A stretch of DNA of 64,000 nucleotides, taken from the NCBI RefSeq assembly GCF_000949865.1, contig NZ_JWJH01000013.1, positions 62,001-126,000 of the forward strand, in the 5' to 3' direction. The DNA comes from Rhizobium nepotum 39/7 (lineage in GTDB: Bacteria > Pseudomonadota > Alphaproteobacteria > Rhizobiales > Rhizobiaceae). The notes below the pieces were generated by a model. That model was given only the letters and a program-made list of their open reading frames with translations, was not told the origin of the DNA and did no database searches. Below are positions 44,756 to 52,718 of the stretch, one piece after another. How positions within the stretch are numbered: the first letter of the stretch is position 1; the number at the start of each line of letters is the position of its first letter. A program made the translations under genes and the position numbers.

Positions 44756-45618
44756 CTGTCGCCTCCCGCGCTGGCTGATTGTGCGGCCGGGCTTTGCCCG
44801 GTCAGAACCGGTAAAGAGAAATGGCCGTGCCTGTAAAGCGTATCAGCCTCCTCCTGCTGTTCGGCAAGGATATTTTCGGCGGCGGGCACTACCGAAAGAT
44901 CGCGTGAGCGAAGCACCTTTGCCCATGACTGCGCGTCGCCCTCGCTGCCCGGCTCGGCAGCGAGAAGGGCTGCGGCCTTGTCTATATCCGCCATGACGGC
45001 GCGGCCGACGCGGTCCAGTTCGGCGGCAATCGCCTGCCTCGTCTCAAGTGTTATATTGTGACGCGCAAGTGTCCAGAACAGCGAGCGGTTGGGAATGGTG
45101 GAGCCGCAACGGACGAGAAGGCTTATCTCGTCATGGGTAAGGGCTTTTTCCAGCCGTGGCGACATCGTCACCCAGGCGTCGACGCGGCCTTCCACGAGAT
45201 CGCGCAGGCTATCGCTGTCACCGCTTTCGATGCGTGTCACATCCGCAAGACCAAGCCCCGCTCCTTCCAGGCTTCGCGCCAGAAGATAGGTGTGAAACGA
45301 TCCGTCGATCAGCGATATGCGCTTTCCCTCGAGATCGGCGGCGGAGCGGATCGGACTATCCCGCCGCACGAGGATCGCGCCATTTGCAGGCCTCGGGGTC
45401 GAGGCGGCGATATAGACTACGGAAAGCCCACGCGCATCCGCTTCGATGGGTGGCGTCGAACCCGTGCCGCCGAAATGAATGTCGCCCTTCTCCAGAAGCG
45501 CCGCCGTATCGCGCCCTTCACGATAGGGCACGAATTCCGGATCGAATTCCTCAAAGGCGCCGGGCCAGAGCCGGGCGAGCCGCAAATGCAGATTGTTGGG
45601 ATGGACCCCGATTTTCAT
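44752..45618 (-). CDS. SsuA/NMT1-like binding protein without signal peptide
   Basis: A 288-residue protein with the fold of sulfonate/nitrate-type substrate binders: LRLARLWPGAFEEFDPEFVPYREGRDTAALLEKGDIHFGGTGSTPPIEADARG, LEGKRISLIDGSFHTYLLARSLEGAGL and VDAWVTMSPRLEKAL. It begins directly MKIGVHPNN with no hydrophobic leader, and an in-frame TGA lies 12 bases before the ATG, so no leader can be hidden upstream. It should therefore stay in the cytoplasm. It is the first gene of the monooxygenase-TRAP operon and overlaps the monooxygenase by four bases. A sensing, sequestering or enzymatic role is possible; none is known to me. Confidence 0.8.
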   Translation of the reverse strand: MKIGVHPNNLHLRLARLWPGAFEEFDPEFVPYREGRDTAALLEKGDIHFGGTGSTPPIEADARGLSVVYIAASTPRPANGAILVRRDSPIRSAADLEGKRISLIDGSFHTYLLARSLEGAGLGLADVTRIESGDSDSLRDLVEGRVDAWVTMSPRLEKALTHDEISLLVRCGSTIPNRSLFWTLARHNITLETRQAIAAELDRVGRAVMADIDKAAALLAAEPGSEGDAQSWAKVLRSRDLSVVPAAENILAEQQEEADTLYRHGHFSLPVLTGQSPAAQSASAGGDR

Positions 45619-45640
45619 GTCGACACCTCATTTCGCAATC

Positions 45641-45657
45641 AATCTACTTTTTTATAG
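45641..45657. promoter_or_regulatory. AT-rich operator-like repeat, copy 1
   Basis: AATCTACTTTTTTATAG, 23-39 bases upstream of the SsuA-like gene start. It matches the copy at 45792-45808 at 16 of 17 positions, same plus-strand orientation. Likely bound by the ArsR regulator. Confidence 0.5.
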
Positions 45658-45791
45658 AGTGTTTTCGAGGAACGTTTTGGCGATCCTTCACCGGAATGCG
45701 AAAGAGAAATCTACCAATCCTGTAGATTTTAAAAAATGCTCGATCCAGCCAAAGTGGAATCTCACCAAGCCATTGAAATTTATCGCCAGAC

Positions 45792-45808
45792 AATTTACTT
45801 TTTTATAG
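45792..45808. promoter_or_regulatory. AT-rich operator-like repeat, copy 2
   Basis: AATTTACTTTTTTATAG, 24-40 bases upstream of the arsR GTG start, the same distance that copy 1 keeps from the divergent operon. Together the pair brackets the divergent promoter region. Confidence 0.5.
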
Positions 45809-45831
45809 TTTGAAAAAATGGGCCTGTAATC

Positions 45832-46197
45832 GTGACGAAACCGGTTTCCAATCTCATCTGCCGCAGCGTGGTGGAAGCGAGCGAACTTTTGAAGCTTCTC
45901 GCCAATGCCAATCGCCTGGCCATCGTCTGTTATCTCATGGAAACAGAAGCCTCCGTTTCCGCGCTGGAATATGAACTCGGCATCCAGCAGCCAACGCTTT
46001 CCCAGCAGCTTGCCGAATTGCGCGACGCGGGTGTGATCGAAGGCTCGCGCGAAGGTAAGCAGGTGATCTACCGCGTCACCGATCCGCGCATCATCCAGCT
46101 GGTTCTGACATTGCGTGGTCTTTATACGGACCTTGCCGACGTGACCGGCAAGAAAGGCAGGCGCGCTTTGCCCTTAGATGAGGCGATGTTCGATTAA
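45832..46197 (+). CDS. ArsR-family transcriptional regulator
   Basis: A 121-residue winged-helix repressor: SELLKLLANANRLAIVCYLMETEASVSALEYELGIQQPTLSQQLAELRDAGVIEGSREGKQVIYRVTD covers residues 17-84. Start is GTG at 45832. The classic metal motif ELCVCD is absent. Two cysteines are present, near residue 10 and in IVCYLM near 34; the latter aligns with one of the two redox cysteines of the BigR/SqrR persulfide sensors, the second of which is missing here. It diverges from the monooxygenase-TRAP operon and is followed after one base by a glutathione transferase gene, so sulfur- or thiol-linked control is plausible. Confidence 0.88.
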   Translation: MTKPVSNLICRSVVEASELLKLLANANRLAIVCYLMETEASVSALEYELGIQQPTLSQQLAELRDAGVIEGSREGKQVIYRVTDPRIIQLVLTLRGLYTDLADVTGKKGRRALPLDEAMFD

Positions 46198-46198
46198 C

Positions 46199-46828
46199 AT
46201 GATCGACCTCTACACCTGGATCACTCCGAACGGCCTTAAAATCTCGATTGCGCTGGAAGAACTCGGCCTGCCCTATGTCAGCCACACCATCGACATCGAA
46301 AAGGGCGAACAATTCTCAGCCGACTATAGCAGCATCAATCCCGGCTCGAAAATCCCGGCGATCGCCGATCGTGATAACGGAACCGTTCTGACGGAATCGA
46401 ACGCGATCCTGATCTATCTCGCTGAAAAGACGGGCCAGCTCATGCCCGCCTCCGCCGCCGCACGGCTGACAGTCGTCGAATGGCTGATGTGGCAGGCCGG
46501 CAATTTCGGCCCGACACTCGGCTATGCCCATTATTTCCTGACCTACAATGCCGGACAGGCCCCCTTTGCCGAGACGCGTTTCGCATCGGATACCGAGCGC
46601 CTCTACCGCACATTGAACGAGCGGCTGACGGGCCGGGAATTCATCGCCGGAGATTTCTCCATAGCCGATATCGCCATCTGGCCATGGGTCTCGCGTTTCG
46701 CACGCCACAAAATCGACCTCGACGATTTTCCGGCAGTACAGCAATGGTATCGCCAGCTCGGACAACGCGAAACCTTCCGGCGCGGTTACCGCGTGCCTTT
46801 CGCGACCTCTGACGTACCGGGTCTTTAA
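46199..46828 (+). CDS. glutathione S-transferase, Nu class (YfcG/YghU-like)
   Basis: A 209-residue cytoplasmic protein. The thioredoxin-like N-terminal half begins MIDLYTWITPNGLKISIALEELGLPY, the Nu-class signature where Thr and Asn of TPNG replace the usual catalytic Tyr/Ser; INPGSKIPAI and LTESNAILIYLAEKTG bind glutathione. The helical half follows with GDFSIADIAIWPWVSRF near residue 155. YfcG-type proteins reduce disulfide bonds with glutathione. It starts one base after the arsR stop, so translation is coupled and both belong to the sulfur-related cluster. Confidence 0.9.
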   Translation: MIDLYTWITPNGLKISIALEELGLPYVSHTIDIEKGEQFSADYSSINPGSKIPAIADRDNGTVLTESNAILIYLAEKTGQLMPASAAARLTVVEWLMWQAGNFGPTLGYAHYFLTYNAGQAPFAETRFASDTERLYRTLNERLTGREFIAGDFSIADIAIWPWVSRFARHKIDLDDFPAVQQWYRQLGQRETFRRGYRVPFATSDVPGL

Positions 46829-46834
46829 TCTGCT

Positions 46835-48670
46835 TTAACAGGCGACAAGGTGGCCGGGCGAAACCTCGCGATACTCACGCGGTTTCACGACATAATCGAC
46901 CGCGCGGATCGGACTTTTCAGCTCGTCATTTGCCGCACCGCGCCGGGTGTTGCGGCGGTCCGGGTCCGGCACTGGCACGGCGGCCATCAGCTTGCGCGTA
47001 TAGTCATGCTGCGGATTGTCGAACACCGCCGCGCGCGGGCCGATCTCAACGATTTCGCCGAGATACATCACCGCCACCCGGTGGCTGACGCGTTCCACCA
47101 CCGCCATATCATGACTGATGAACAGGAAGGCGAGATCGAGGCTTTGCTGTAAATCCAGCATCAGGTTGATGACCTGCGCCTTGATCGAAACGTCGAGCGC
47201 CGAAACGCTCTCATCGGCGACGATCACCTTCGGGCGGAGCGCAAGCGCGCGGGCGATACAAATGCGCTGGCGCTGGCCGCCAGAAAATTCATGCGGGTAA
47301 CGCGCCGCCATGTCGGGTGCCAGACCAACCTTCTCCAGCATGTCGGCAACCACATCCTTCGCTTCACGGGCGCTTCCCATGCGATGTTCCAGAAAGGGTT
47401 CGGCAATCGCCGCACCCACCGTGATACGCGGATTGAGCGAGGCATAGGGGTCCTGAAAGATCATCTGCACCGTTCTGCGCATTTCGCGCATGCCGGATTT
47501 GTCGAGAGCGAGAATATTTTCACCATTGACCATCACCGAACCTGCATCCGGCTCGATCAGCCGCATGATGGCACGCCCGGTGGTCGATTTGCCGCAACCG
47601 CTTTCGCCCACCAATGACAATGTTTCACCAGCCCTGAGATCGAAGGAAACATTCTCCACCGCATGCACGCGGCCACTGAGCCGTCCTAAAAGGCCAGAGT
47701 GAATGTCGAAGCGCTTGGTCAGCCCTTCGACCTTAAGCACCGGCTGGGCGCTCGCGTCGACGGTATCGCCCGGGCGCGCCGGCTGCTGCGTTTCGCCTGT
47801 GGTGGTATCGACGATGGGAAACCGGAGCGGTCTTTCCTCGCCCGTCATCGAACCCAGAACCGGAACGGCGGACAAAAGCGCGCGGGTATAAGGATGCTTG
47901 CCGCGATGGAAGATATCGGCTGTCGCACCGACTTCCACCTGCTCGCCGCGATACATGACGACGGTGCGGTCGGCGATTTCCGCCACCACGCCCATATCAT
48001 GGGTGATGAACAGGACGGAGGTGCCTTCCTCCTCCTGAAGCGTCTTGATGAGGTCAAGAATCTGGCCCTGAATAGTCACATCGAGCGCGGTCGTCGGCTC
48101 GTCGGCGATCAGTAGCTTCGGCCGGGACGCAAGCGCCATCGCAATCATTACCCGCTGGCGCATGCCGCCGGAAAAACGATGCGGATATTCATCGAAACGC
48201 GATGCGGCGGACGGTATGCGGACCTTTTCGAGGAGGCGAACCGTCTCCGCCCTTGCCTCGGTTTTCGACATCGGCTGGTGGCACAGCAAGGCTTCGGAAA
48301 TCTGGTCGCCGATTGTGAACAGCGGGTTGAGGCTGGTCATCGGCTCCTGAAAGATCATGGCAACCTCGTTGCCCCTCACCCGCCGCATGGCATCTTCGGA
48401 GAGGGACAGCAGGTTGCGCCCACCCAGCAGGATTTCGCCCTCTACCCTGCTGCTTTCCCGATCCAGCAGCCGCATGATGGAAAGCGACGTGACGCTTTTG
48501 CCCGAGCCGCTTTCGCCGACGATCGCGACCGTCTCGCCCGGCCCGACATCGAAGGAAACATCGCGAACCACGGGTTTCCAGCCGCCATCCACATGAAAGG
48601 ATGTCGTGAGATTGCGGACGGAAAGCACGGCGTCTTCGGCACCAAGGGGTGTTGCCTGCGGCATGGTCAT
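46835..48670 (-). CDS. dipeptide/oligopeptide-type ABC transporter, fused double ATPase
   Basis: A 611-residue protein with two complete ATPase domains of the DppD and DppF type. Domain 1: Walker A GESGSGKS near 52, signature FSGGMRQRVMIAMAL, Walker B LLIADEPTTALD. Domain 2: GESGCGKST near 355, signature FSGGQRQRICIARAL near 465, VIVADESVSALD. Fused pairs such as GsiA are common in Rhizobiaceae. It should power the permeases at 52719-54535, although it lies in a different minus-strand unit behind the SelA-like gene. The start at 48670 has a GGAAC-like site; ATG 48664 is also possible. Confidence 0.93.
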   Translation of the reverse strand: MTMPQATPLGAEDAVLSVRNLTTSFHVDGGWKPVVRDVSFDVGPGETVAIVGESGSGKSVTSLSIMRLLDRESSRVEGEILLGGRNLLSLSEDAMRRVRGNEVAMIFQEPMTSLNPLFTIGDQISEALLCHQPMSKTEARAETVRLLEKVRIPSAASRFDEYPHRFSGGMRQRVMIAMALASRPKLLIADEPTTALDVTIQGQILDLIKTLQEEEGTSVLFITHDMGVVAEIADRTVVMYRGEQVEVGATADIFHRGKHPYTRALLSAVPVLGSMTGEERPLRFPIVDTTTGETQQPARPGDTVDASAQPVLKVEGLTKRFDIHSGLLGRLSGRVHAVENVSFDLRAGETLSLVGESGCGKSTTGRAIMRLIEPDAGSVMVNGENILALDKSGMREMRRTVQMIFQDPYASLNPRITVGAAIAEPFLEHRMGSAREAKDVVADMLEKVGLAPDMAARYPHEFSGGQRQRICIARALALRPKVIVADESVSALDVSIKAQVINLMLDLQQSLDLAFLFISHDMAVVERVSHRVAVMYLGEIVEIGPRAAVFDNPQHDYTRKLMAAVPVPDPDRRNTRRGAANDELKSPIRAVDYVVKPREYREVSPGHLVAC

Positions 48671-48726
48671 GATCGTTCCCTTTATTTGTTCTCGTAACTA
48701 TTCGGGCGCGGCGTCGCGGCTCGGTT

Positions 48727-48761
48727 CTTCTCCCCGCCGGGGAGAAGCCGCCGGGGAGAAG
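48727..48761 (+). repeat. short RIME-like palindrome
   Basis: The 21-base palindrome at 48727-48747 is identical to the one at 13234-13254, followed by a second truncated half (CCGCCGGGGAGAAG, 48748-48761). It lies in the gap between the double ATPase and the SelA-like gene and can form a stable hairpin in their shared transcript. Confidence 0.75.
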
Positions 48762-48786
48762 AAACAGGCGGCAGCCGCTCGTTAAC

Positions 48787-49983
48787 TCAATCCGGCCAGC
48801 GCAGCATGCCGTCGAAGCGATGGCGGCTGCGGTCATCGAACGGCGTTGCGATCACCTCGTTGGAGGCGCGCGCCTTGTTCAGTTCCTCCGCCAGACGGGA
48901 AGCCACGATGGTTTCCTGGCCCGGATGCAGGTTGCATGGGTCGAGATAGAAATAACGGTGCTCCACCTCATGATCGCGGGTAATGATCGGAGGATTTCCT
49001 TTCGCCAGCGCCGTCGTCAGGTCCCATGCCGTAATATGCGCTTGCTCGGCATCGATGATGACGCGCAGCCGGTCGAGCGGGTTATTAGTCGGGTCCGGCT
49101 CGATCAGCGCCGTGACGCCGGGGCGTCCATCCAGCGTTTCCTTCCAGAGATGGAGATAGCCGGTTTCACGCTCACGTATGCCGGCATGGTCGCGTTTTTC
49201 CCAGGCTTCCAGCGCCGCCATGACGCCGTAGATGCTTTCCTTGCCGACCTTCATGCCGCGGCCGATGCCCATATTCTGCAGGAAGGCATAGCGGACCAGC
49301 TCCTTCTTGCCGGCCACGATGCCGGAGGTGGGGCCGCCGAGGAACTTGTGGCCGGAATAGAGCACCACATCCGCGCCCGTGGCCAGAAACAGCTCCAGAT
49401 CATATTCGGAAGCCGCATCCACGATAACCGGCACGCCCTTGGCGTGGGCGATCTCGACAAATTCGGAAAGATGCAGCAGACCGTAATCAACCACATGGTG
49501 GGAGACGACATAAACCGCCGCCGCCGTCTTTTCGGTGATGGCGTTTTCCATGTGATAGCGATGGGTGGATGTCGCCTGCCCGATCAACACCACCTTGCCG
49601 CCGCCGAGCCGGATGGCCTGATCCACTGGCGCGCCGTAGCTCACCACATGTCCCATCTGCACCAGCACCTCGTTCTTTTCCGGTGCGGTATCAGGCAGCT
49701 TTTCGATGGCCAGAAGATTGTTGCCGGTAATGGCCCCCGCAACCGCAAGGCTGATGCCGGAAGAACATGACGCCGTGACGAAACCGGCCTCGCCGCCCGT
49801 CAGCCTTGCGATGATTGCGCTCGCCTTGCGTTGCAGATCGTTGATCTCGACGAATTGCGGCAGGATCGCCGCCATGGCCTCAACCGCTTCCGGAACGACG
49901 ATGGAAGCACCGAGCGACGTCATGGTGCCCGAGACGTTGATGACCGGGCGAAGGCCGATCCTGCTTCTGATATCCTCGGTCAT
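48787..49983 (-). CDS. SelA-like PLP-dependent enzyme (ammonia-lyase/aldolase-type, DgaE-like)
   Basis: A 398-residue fold-type I PLP enzyme of the SelA-related family (TIGR01437-like). [26 protein letters not shown] at the start is the family N-terminus, [17 protein letters not shown] near 72, [37 protein letters not shown] near 190-225 contains the cofactor Asp and the Schiff-base Lys in SGHKFLGG. True SelA acts on seryl-tRNA(Sec), but this short branch is linked to amino-sugar acid or amino acid catabolism, for example D-glucosaminate-6-phosphate ammonia lyase. GGAG precedes the ATG at 49983. Divergent from the IclR gene; the double ATPase follows. Confidence 0.85.
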   Translation of the reverse strand: MTEDIRSRIGLRPVINVSGTMTSLGASIVVPEAVEAMAAILPQFVEINDLQRKASAIIARLTGGEAGFVTASCSSGISLAVAGAITGNNLLAIEKLPDTAPEKNEVLVQMGHVVSYGAPVDQAIRLGGGKVVLIGQATSTHRYHMENAITEKTAAAVYVVSHHVVDYGLLHLSEFVEIAHAKGVPVIVDAASEYDLELFLATGADVVLYSGHKFLGGPTSGIVAGKKELVRYAFLQNMGIGRGMKVGKESIYGVMAALEAWEKRDHAGIRERETGYLHLWKETLDGRPGVTALIEPDPTNNPLDRLRVIIDAEQAHITAWDLTTALAKGNPPIITRDHEVEHRYFYLDPCNLHPGQETIVASRLAEELNKARASNEVIATPFDDRSRHRFDGMLRWPD

Positions 49984-50028
49984 GTCTTTCTCCTGTCTTT
50001 GCGATGCGATGGGCATCGACATGTATGC

Positions 50029-50041
50029 CATAATAATGTAA
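50029..50041 (+). promoter_or_regulatory. shared CATAATAATG motif, copy at the SelA-like/IclR promoters
   Basis: CATAATAATGTAA lies between the divergent SelA-like and IclR genes. The same element, differing at one of 13 positions, occurs on the minus strand at 56324-56336 before the binding-protein gene of this cluster. A common IclR operator is the likely reading; a shared -10-like sequence is the alternative. Confidence 0.45.
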
Positions 50042-50072
50042 TAACTTCTCAAGATTCATGAGGAGCCGGAAA

Positions 50073-50909
50073 TTGGACGCCCATAAACTGGACGAATTGT
50101 CTTCACCCGCCCTGTCCCCGACCGAGGAAAACCCGGACGCCAAGGCGGCCAAGCGCTCGCGCGTCAGCGGCATTGACCGCACCCTTCAGGTCATTGATTA
50201 TCTTTACGAAACCGGATCGCCAGCCGGCGCTTACGCCATTGCCAAGGCAATCAAGGCGCCGCTTTCCACCGTCTATGTGATCGTCGAAGATCTCGTCGAA
50301 AAGAACATGCTGGCGCGCAATGCCGACGGCAATATCTGGCTCGGCGCGCGGCTTTATCACTATGGTCTTGCCTATGCCCGCTCGCTGGATTTCATGGGTG
50401 TCGCCACCCACGAAATGCACGATCTCTGCCGCCATGCGGGTGAAACCGTGCAGCTTTGCGGCCGCGATGGCGACCATATGCTGGTGCTGGCAATGGCGGA
50501 TGGCCCAAGTCATTTTCAGGTTGCGTCGCGCGTCGGCACTCGCGTTCCACTGAACTGGACGGCGTCCGGCCGCCTGCTCGTCGGGCATCTGCCGGAGCAG
50601 GAACGCGTCGAACTGTTCAGACGATGCGCCCGCACGTCGCCCACCGGCCGCGCGGAAATCAACCCGGAAGCCCTTTCGCAATCGGCAGGAGCGGCGTTCC
50701 GTGACCGGCTGTCGATACAGGTCGCTGAGTCCGACTATGCCGTCGCCTGCATCGCCTCGCCGATCTGCGACCGCAGCGGTGAATGCGTGGCGACGATTTC
50801 CATCGTTCTGCCGGAACAGAAGGTGCTGGCGAACGAGAACCACTATACCGAACAGGTCAGGGTTTCGGCCGAGAGGATCGAGAAGCTTATGGGCTGGCGC
50901 AACCATTGA
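50073..50909 (+). CDS. IclR-family transcriptional regulator
   Basis: A 278-residue regulator. Winged helix about residues 35-95 (GIDRTLQVIDYLYETGSPAGAYAIAKAIKAPLSTVYVIVEDLVEKN) and an IclR effector domain from about 110 (HEMHDLCRHAGETVQLCGRDGDHMLVLAMADGP, later SDYAVACIASPICDRSGECVATISIVLP). The start chosen is TTG at 50073 because a perfect AGGAG stands at 50061-50065 with a seven-base spacer; ATG at 50058 in the same frame has no ribosome site. It sits in the middle of the peptide-transport/amidohydrolase cluster and probably regulates both its transcription units. Confidence 0.88.
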   Translation: MDAHKLDELSSPALSPTEENPDAKAAKRSRVSGIDRTLQVIDYLYETGSPAGAYAIAKAIKAPLSTVYVIVEDLVEKNMLARNADGNIWLGARLYHYGLAYARSLDFMGVATHEMHDLCRHAGETVQLCGRDGDHMLVLAMADGPSHFQVASRVGTRVPLNWTASGRLLVGHLPEQERVELFRRCARTSPTGRAEINPEALSQSAGAAFRDRLSIQVAESDYAVACIASPICDRSGECVATISIVLPEQKVLANENHYTEQVRVSAERIEKLMGWRNH

Positions 50910-50915
50910 ACGGCC

Positions 50916-51410
50916 TCAATCCCTAAGCGCGATGATCGCTTCAATCTCAACGGTGATGTTGCCCGGCAGCGAGCCGAACCCCACGGCGGAGCGGGCGTGC
51001 TGCCCGGCATCGCCGAACACATCGATGAAGAGATCCGAACAGCCGTTGATGACGCTTGGATGATCGCGGAAATCGCTGACGGCATTGACCATGCCGAGCA
51101 GCTTGACCACCTTCTTCACCCGCGACAAATCCCCCAGCGCCTCATGCATGACGGCAAGAAGATTGATGCCGGTGAGGCGCGCATGCTGGTACGCTTCATC
51201 CAGCCCGATTTCCGCGCCGACCTTGCCGGCGTAAAGGTGTCCGTTCTTCTCCCTCGGGCCCTGGCCCGAAAGATAAAGCATATTGCCTTCCACAACATGC
51301 GTGACGAAATTGGCGATCGGCGGCGGCGGTGGCGGCAGCGAGATGCCGAGCGCGGCAAGCCGGTCGTAGGGCGAATGACGCCCATCTGCCTCAAGCGAAG
51401 ACTGTTTCAC
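50916..51410 (-). CDS. RidA family protein (YjgF/UK114-like)
   Basis: A 164-residue protein of the longer RidA subgroup. VVEGNMLYLSGQGPREKNGHLYAGKVGAEIGLDEAYQHARLTGINLLAVMHEALGDLSRVKKVVKLLGMVNAVSDF covers residues 39-115, and the C-terminal GSLPGNITVEIEAIIAL is the RidA end block; the position of the usual catalytic Arg is occupied differently (GSLPGN). RidA enzymes hydrolyse reactive enamines and imines released by PLP enzymes. The SelA-like PLP enzyme in the same cluster is an obvious source of such intermediates. Convergent with iclR by six bases. Confidence 0.88.
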   Translation of the reverse strand: MKQSSLEADGRHSPYDRLAALGISLPPPPPPIANFVTHVVEGNMLYLSGQGPREKNGHLYAGKVGAEIGLDEAYQHARLTGINLLAVMHEALGDLSRVKKVVKLLGMVNAVSDFRDHPSVINGCSDLFIDVFGDAGQHARSAVGFGSLPGNITVEIEAIIALRD

Positions 51411-51493
51411 GCGAATTCCTCATAATGCCGGGACGGGTATCCCATAATCTCTGCGGAAGGCGGAGAGCATCCCTCCCCGCCGTTCCAGTCGGG

Positions 51494-52717
51494 TCAGCGC
51501 CAGGAATAGCCATGGCTGTGGCGCACCAGCTTGCGCGCCCTTGGAATGTAACGGCTGGCGGCAATGGCTTCGGCGCCGATCACCGCATAACGCGGCTCGA
51601 ACAGGCGCTTGAGACGCGAAACATCGCCGTTGGAATCGGTCGCCTCCAGATCGGCATCCACCAGATCGAAAACCGTGAAATCGGCACGGGTACCGACATC
51701 GAGGCGGTTTTCCATGTCGAGGCGGATGACGGAGGCCGGATTGCGGGTGACCGCCTCAACGACTTTTTCGAAAGGCATCTCTACCGACAGCAGCTTCGAC
51801 ATGGTCGTCGCCAGGTCCCAGACCGGGAAATTCATCGAATGGCTGTGCAGATCCGTAGAAATCGAGAATGGCAGCAGGCCGCGTGCAATCGCCGCTTCCG
51901 CCACCTTGAAAGAGAAGGATGCGCCGCCATGGCCGATATCCAGCCGGATGCCTTCCCCCGCGCAGCGTTCAGCAAGGTTGAACAGGTCCTCGTCTTCCAT
52001 GATGCTGGAGCCTGACTTGCCGTTGAAGCAATGGGTCACGACATCGCCGGGGCCGAGAATTTCCAGCACCTCGTCGTAAAGTGCCGGCGGTTCGCCGACA
52101 TGCACCATCATCGGCACTTTCAGAATTTTTGCGATCTTCTTGCCGAGTTTGACCGGCGTGACACCCCAGGAGCCGGTGATGACATGGCTCGCCCGCACCT
52201 TGATGCCGACGATATGCTCGCTGTTTTCAGCGTAACATTCGAGGATGCGATCGAGATCGATATCCTTGATATCGCGCAGTTCGGGCACCCGGTTGCAGGC
52301 GACAAGCCCGATGGAGCCGAGATTGAGGAAGGCCTTGATGCGTTCCTTCGAGGGTTCGATGATATATTCGCGGAAACCGTGGAAGTTCGCCTCGCCTGCA
52401 GAACCAGCATCCACCAACGTCGTCACACCGCGCTCTGCCCCGCATTCGGAGGGACGGATGGAGATATCGGTGCCGCCATGCCAGATATGCACATGCAGAT
52501 CGACCCAGCCGGGCGAGATGAACGCGCCTTTGGCATCGATGCGCAGCGCATCCGTCGGCGCTTCAAGAGCAGGTCCAACCGCCGCGATCTTGCCGTCGCC
52601 GCCGATCAGAATATCGGTCGCACCCTCAGGCGCGCCCTTTCCGAAACCAACGGGCTTTACATTGGAGAGAAGAATGGGAGCTTGAAGAGGCGTTTTTGCC
52701 TTTTCACCGGATATCAT
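51494..52717 (-). CDS. cog3964 amidohydrolase/deacetylase metallohydrolase
   Basis: A 407-residue amidohydrolase-superfamily enzyme. The metal ligands are visible: HxH in GWVDLHVHIWHG near 70, the candidate carboxylated Lys in IVGIKVRAS near 170, His in MVHVGEP near 206, His in VTHCFNG near 227, and the catalytic Asp in RLDIGHGG or the following ISTDLHSHS region. This group is often misannotated as dihydroorotase; the characterised A. tumefaciens cog3964 member hydrolyses acetyl-(R)-mandelate and related acyl esters. The start at 52717 lies one base after the DppC-type permease stop, so uptake and hydrolysis are in one operon. Confidence 0.88.
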   Translation of the reverse strand: MISGEKAKTPLQAPILLSNVKPVGFGKGAPEGATDILIGGDGKIAAVGPALEAPTDALRIDAKGAFISPGWVDLHVHIWHGGTDISIRPSECGAERGVTTLVDAGSAGEANFHGFREYIIEPSKERIKAFLNLGSIGLVACNRVPELRDIKDIDLDRILECYAENSEHIVGIKVRASHVITGSWGVTPVKLGKKIAKILKVPMMVHVGEPPALYDEVLEILGPGDVVTHCFNGKSGSSIMEDEDLFNLAERCAGEGIRLDIGHGGASFSFKVAEAAIARGLLPFSISTDLHSHSMNFPVWDLATTMSKLLSVEMPFEKVVEAVTRNPASVIRLDMENRLDVGTRADFTVFDLVDADLEATDSNGDVSRLKRLFEPRYAVIGAEAIAASRYIPRARKLVRHSHGYSWR

Positions 52718-52718
52718 C

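Noticed and set aside
48787-49983. True selenocysteine synthase SelA
   Set aside because: About 400 residues rather than the usual 460 or more, lacks the N-terminal tRNA-binding domain, and no selB, selD or tRNA-Sec is near.
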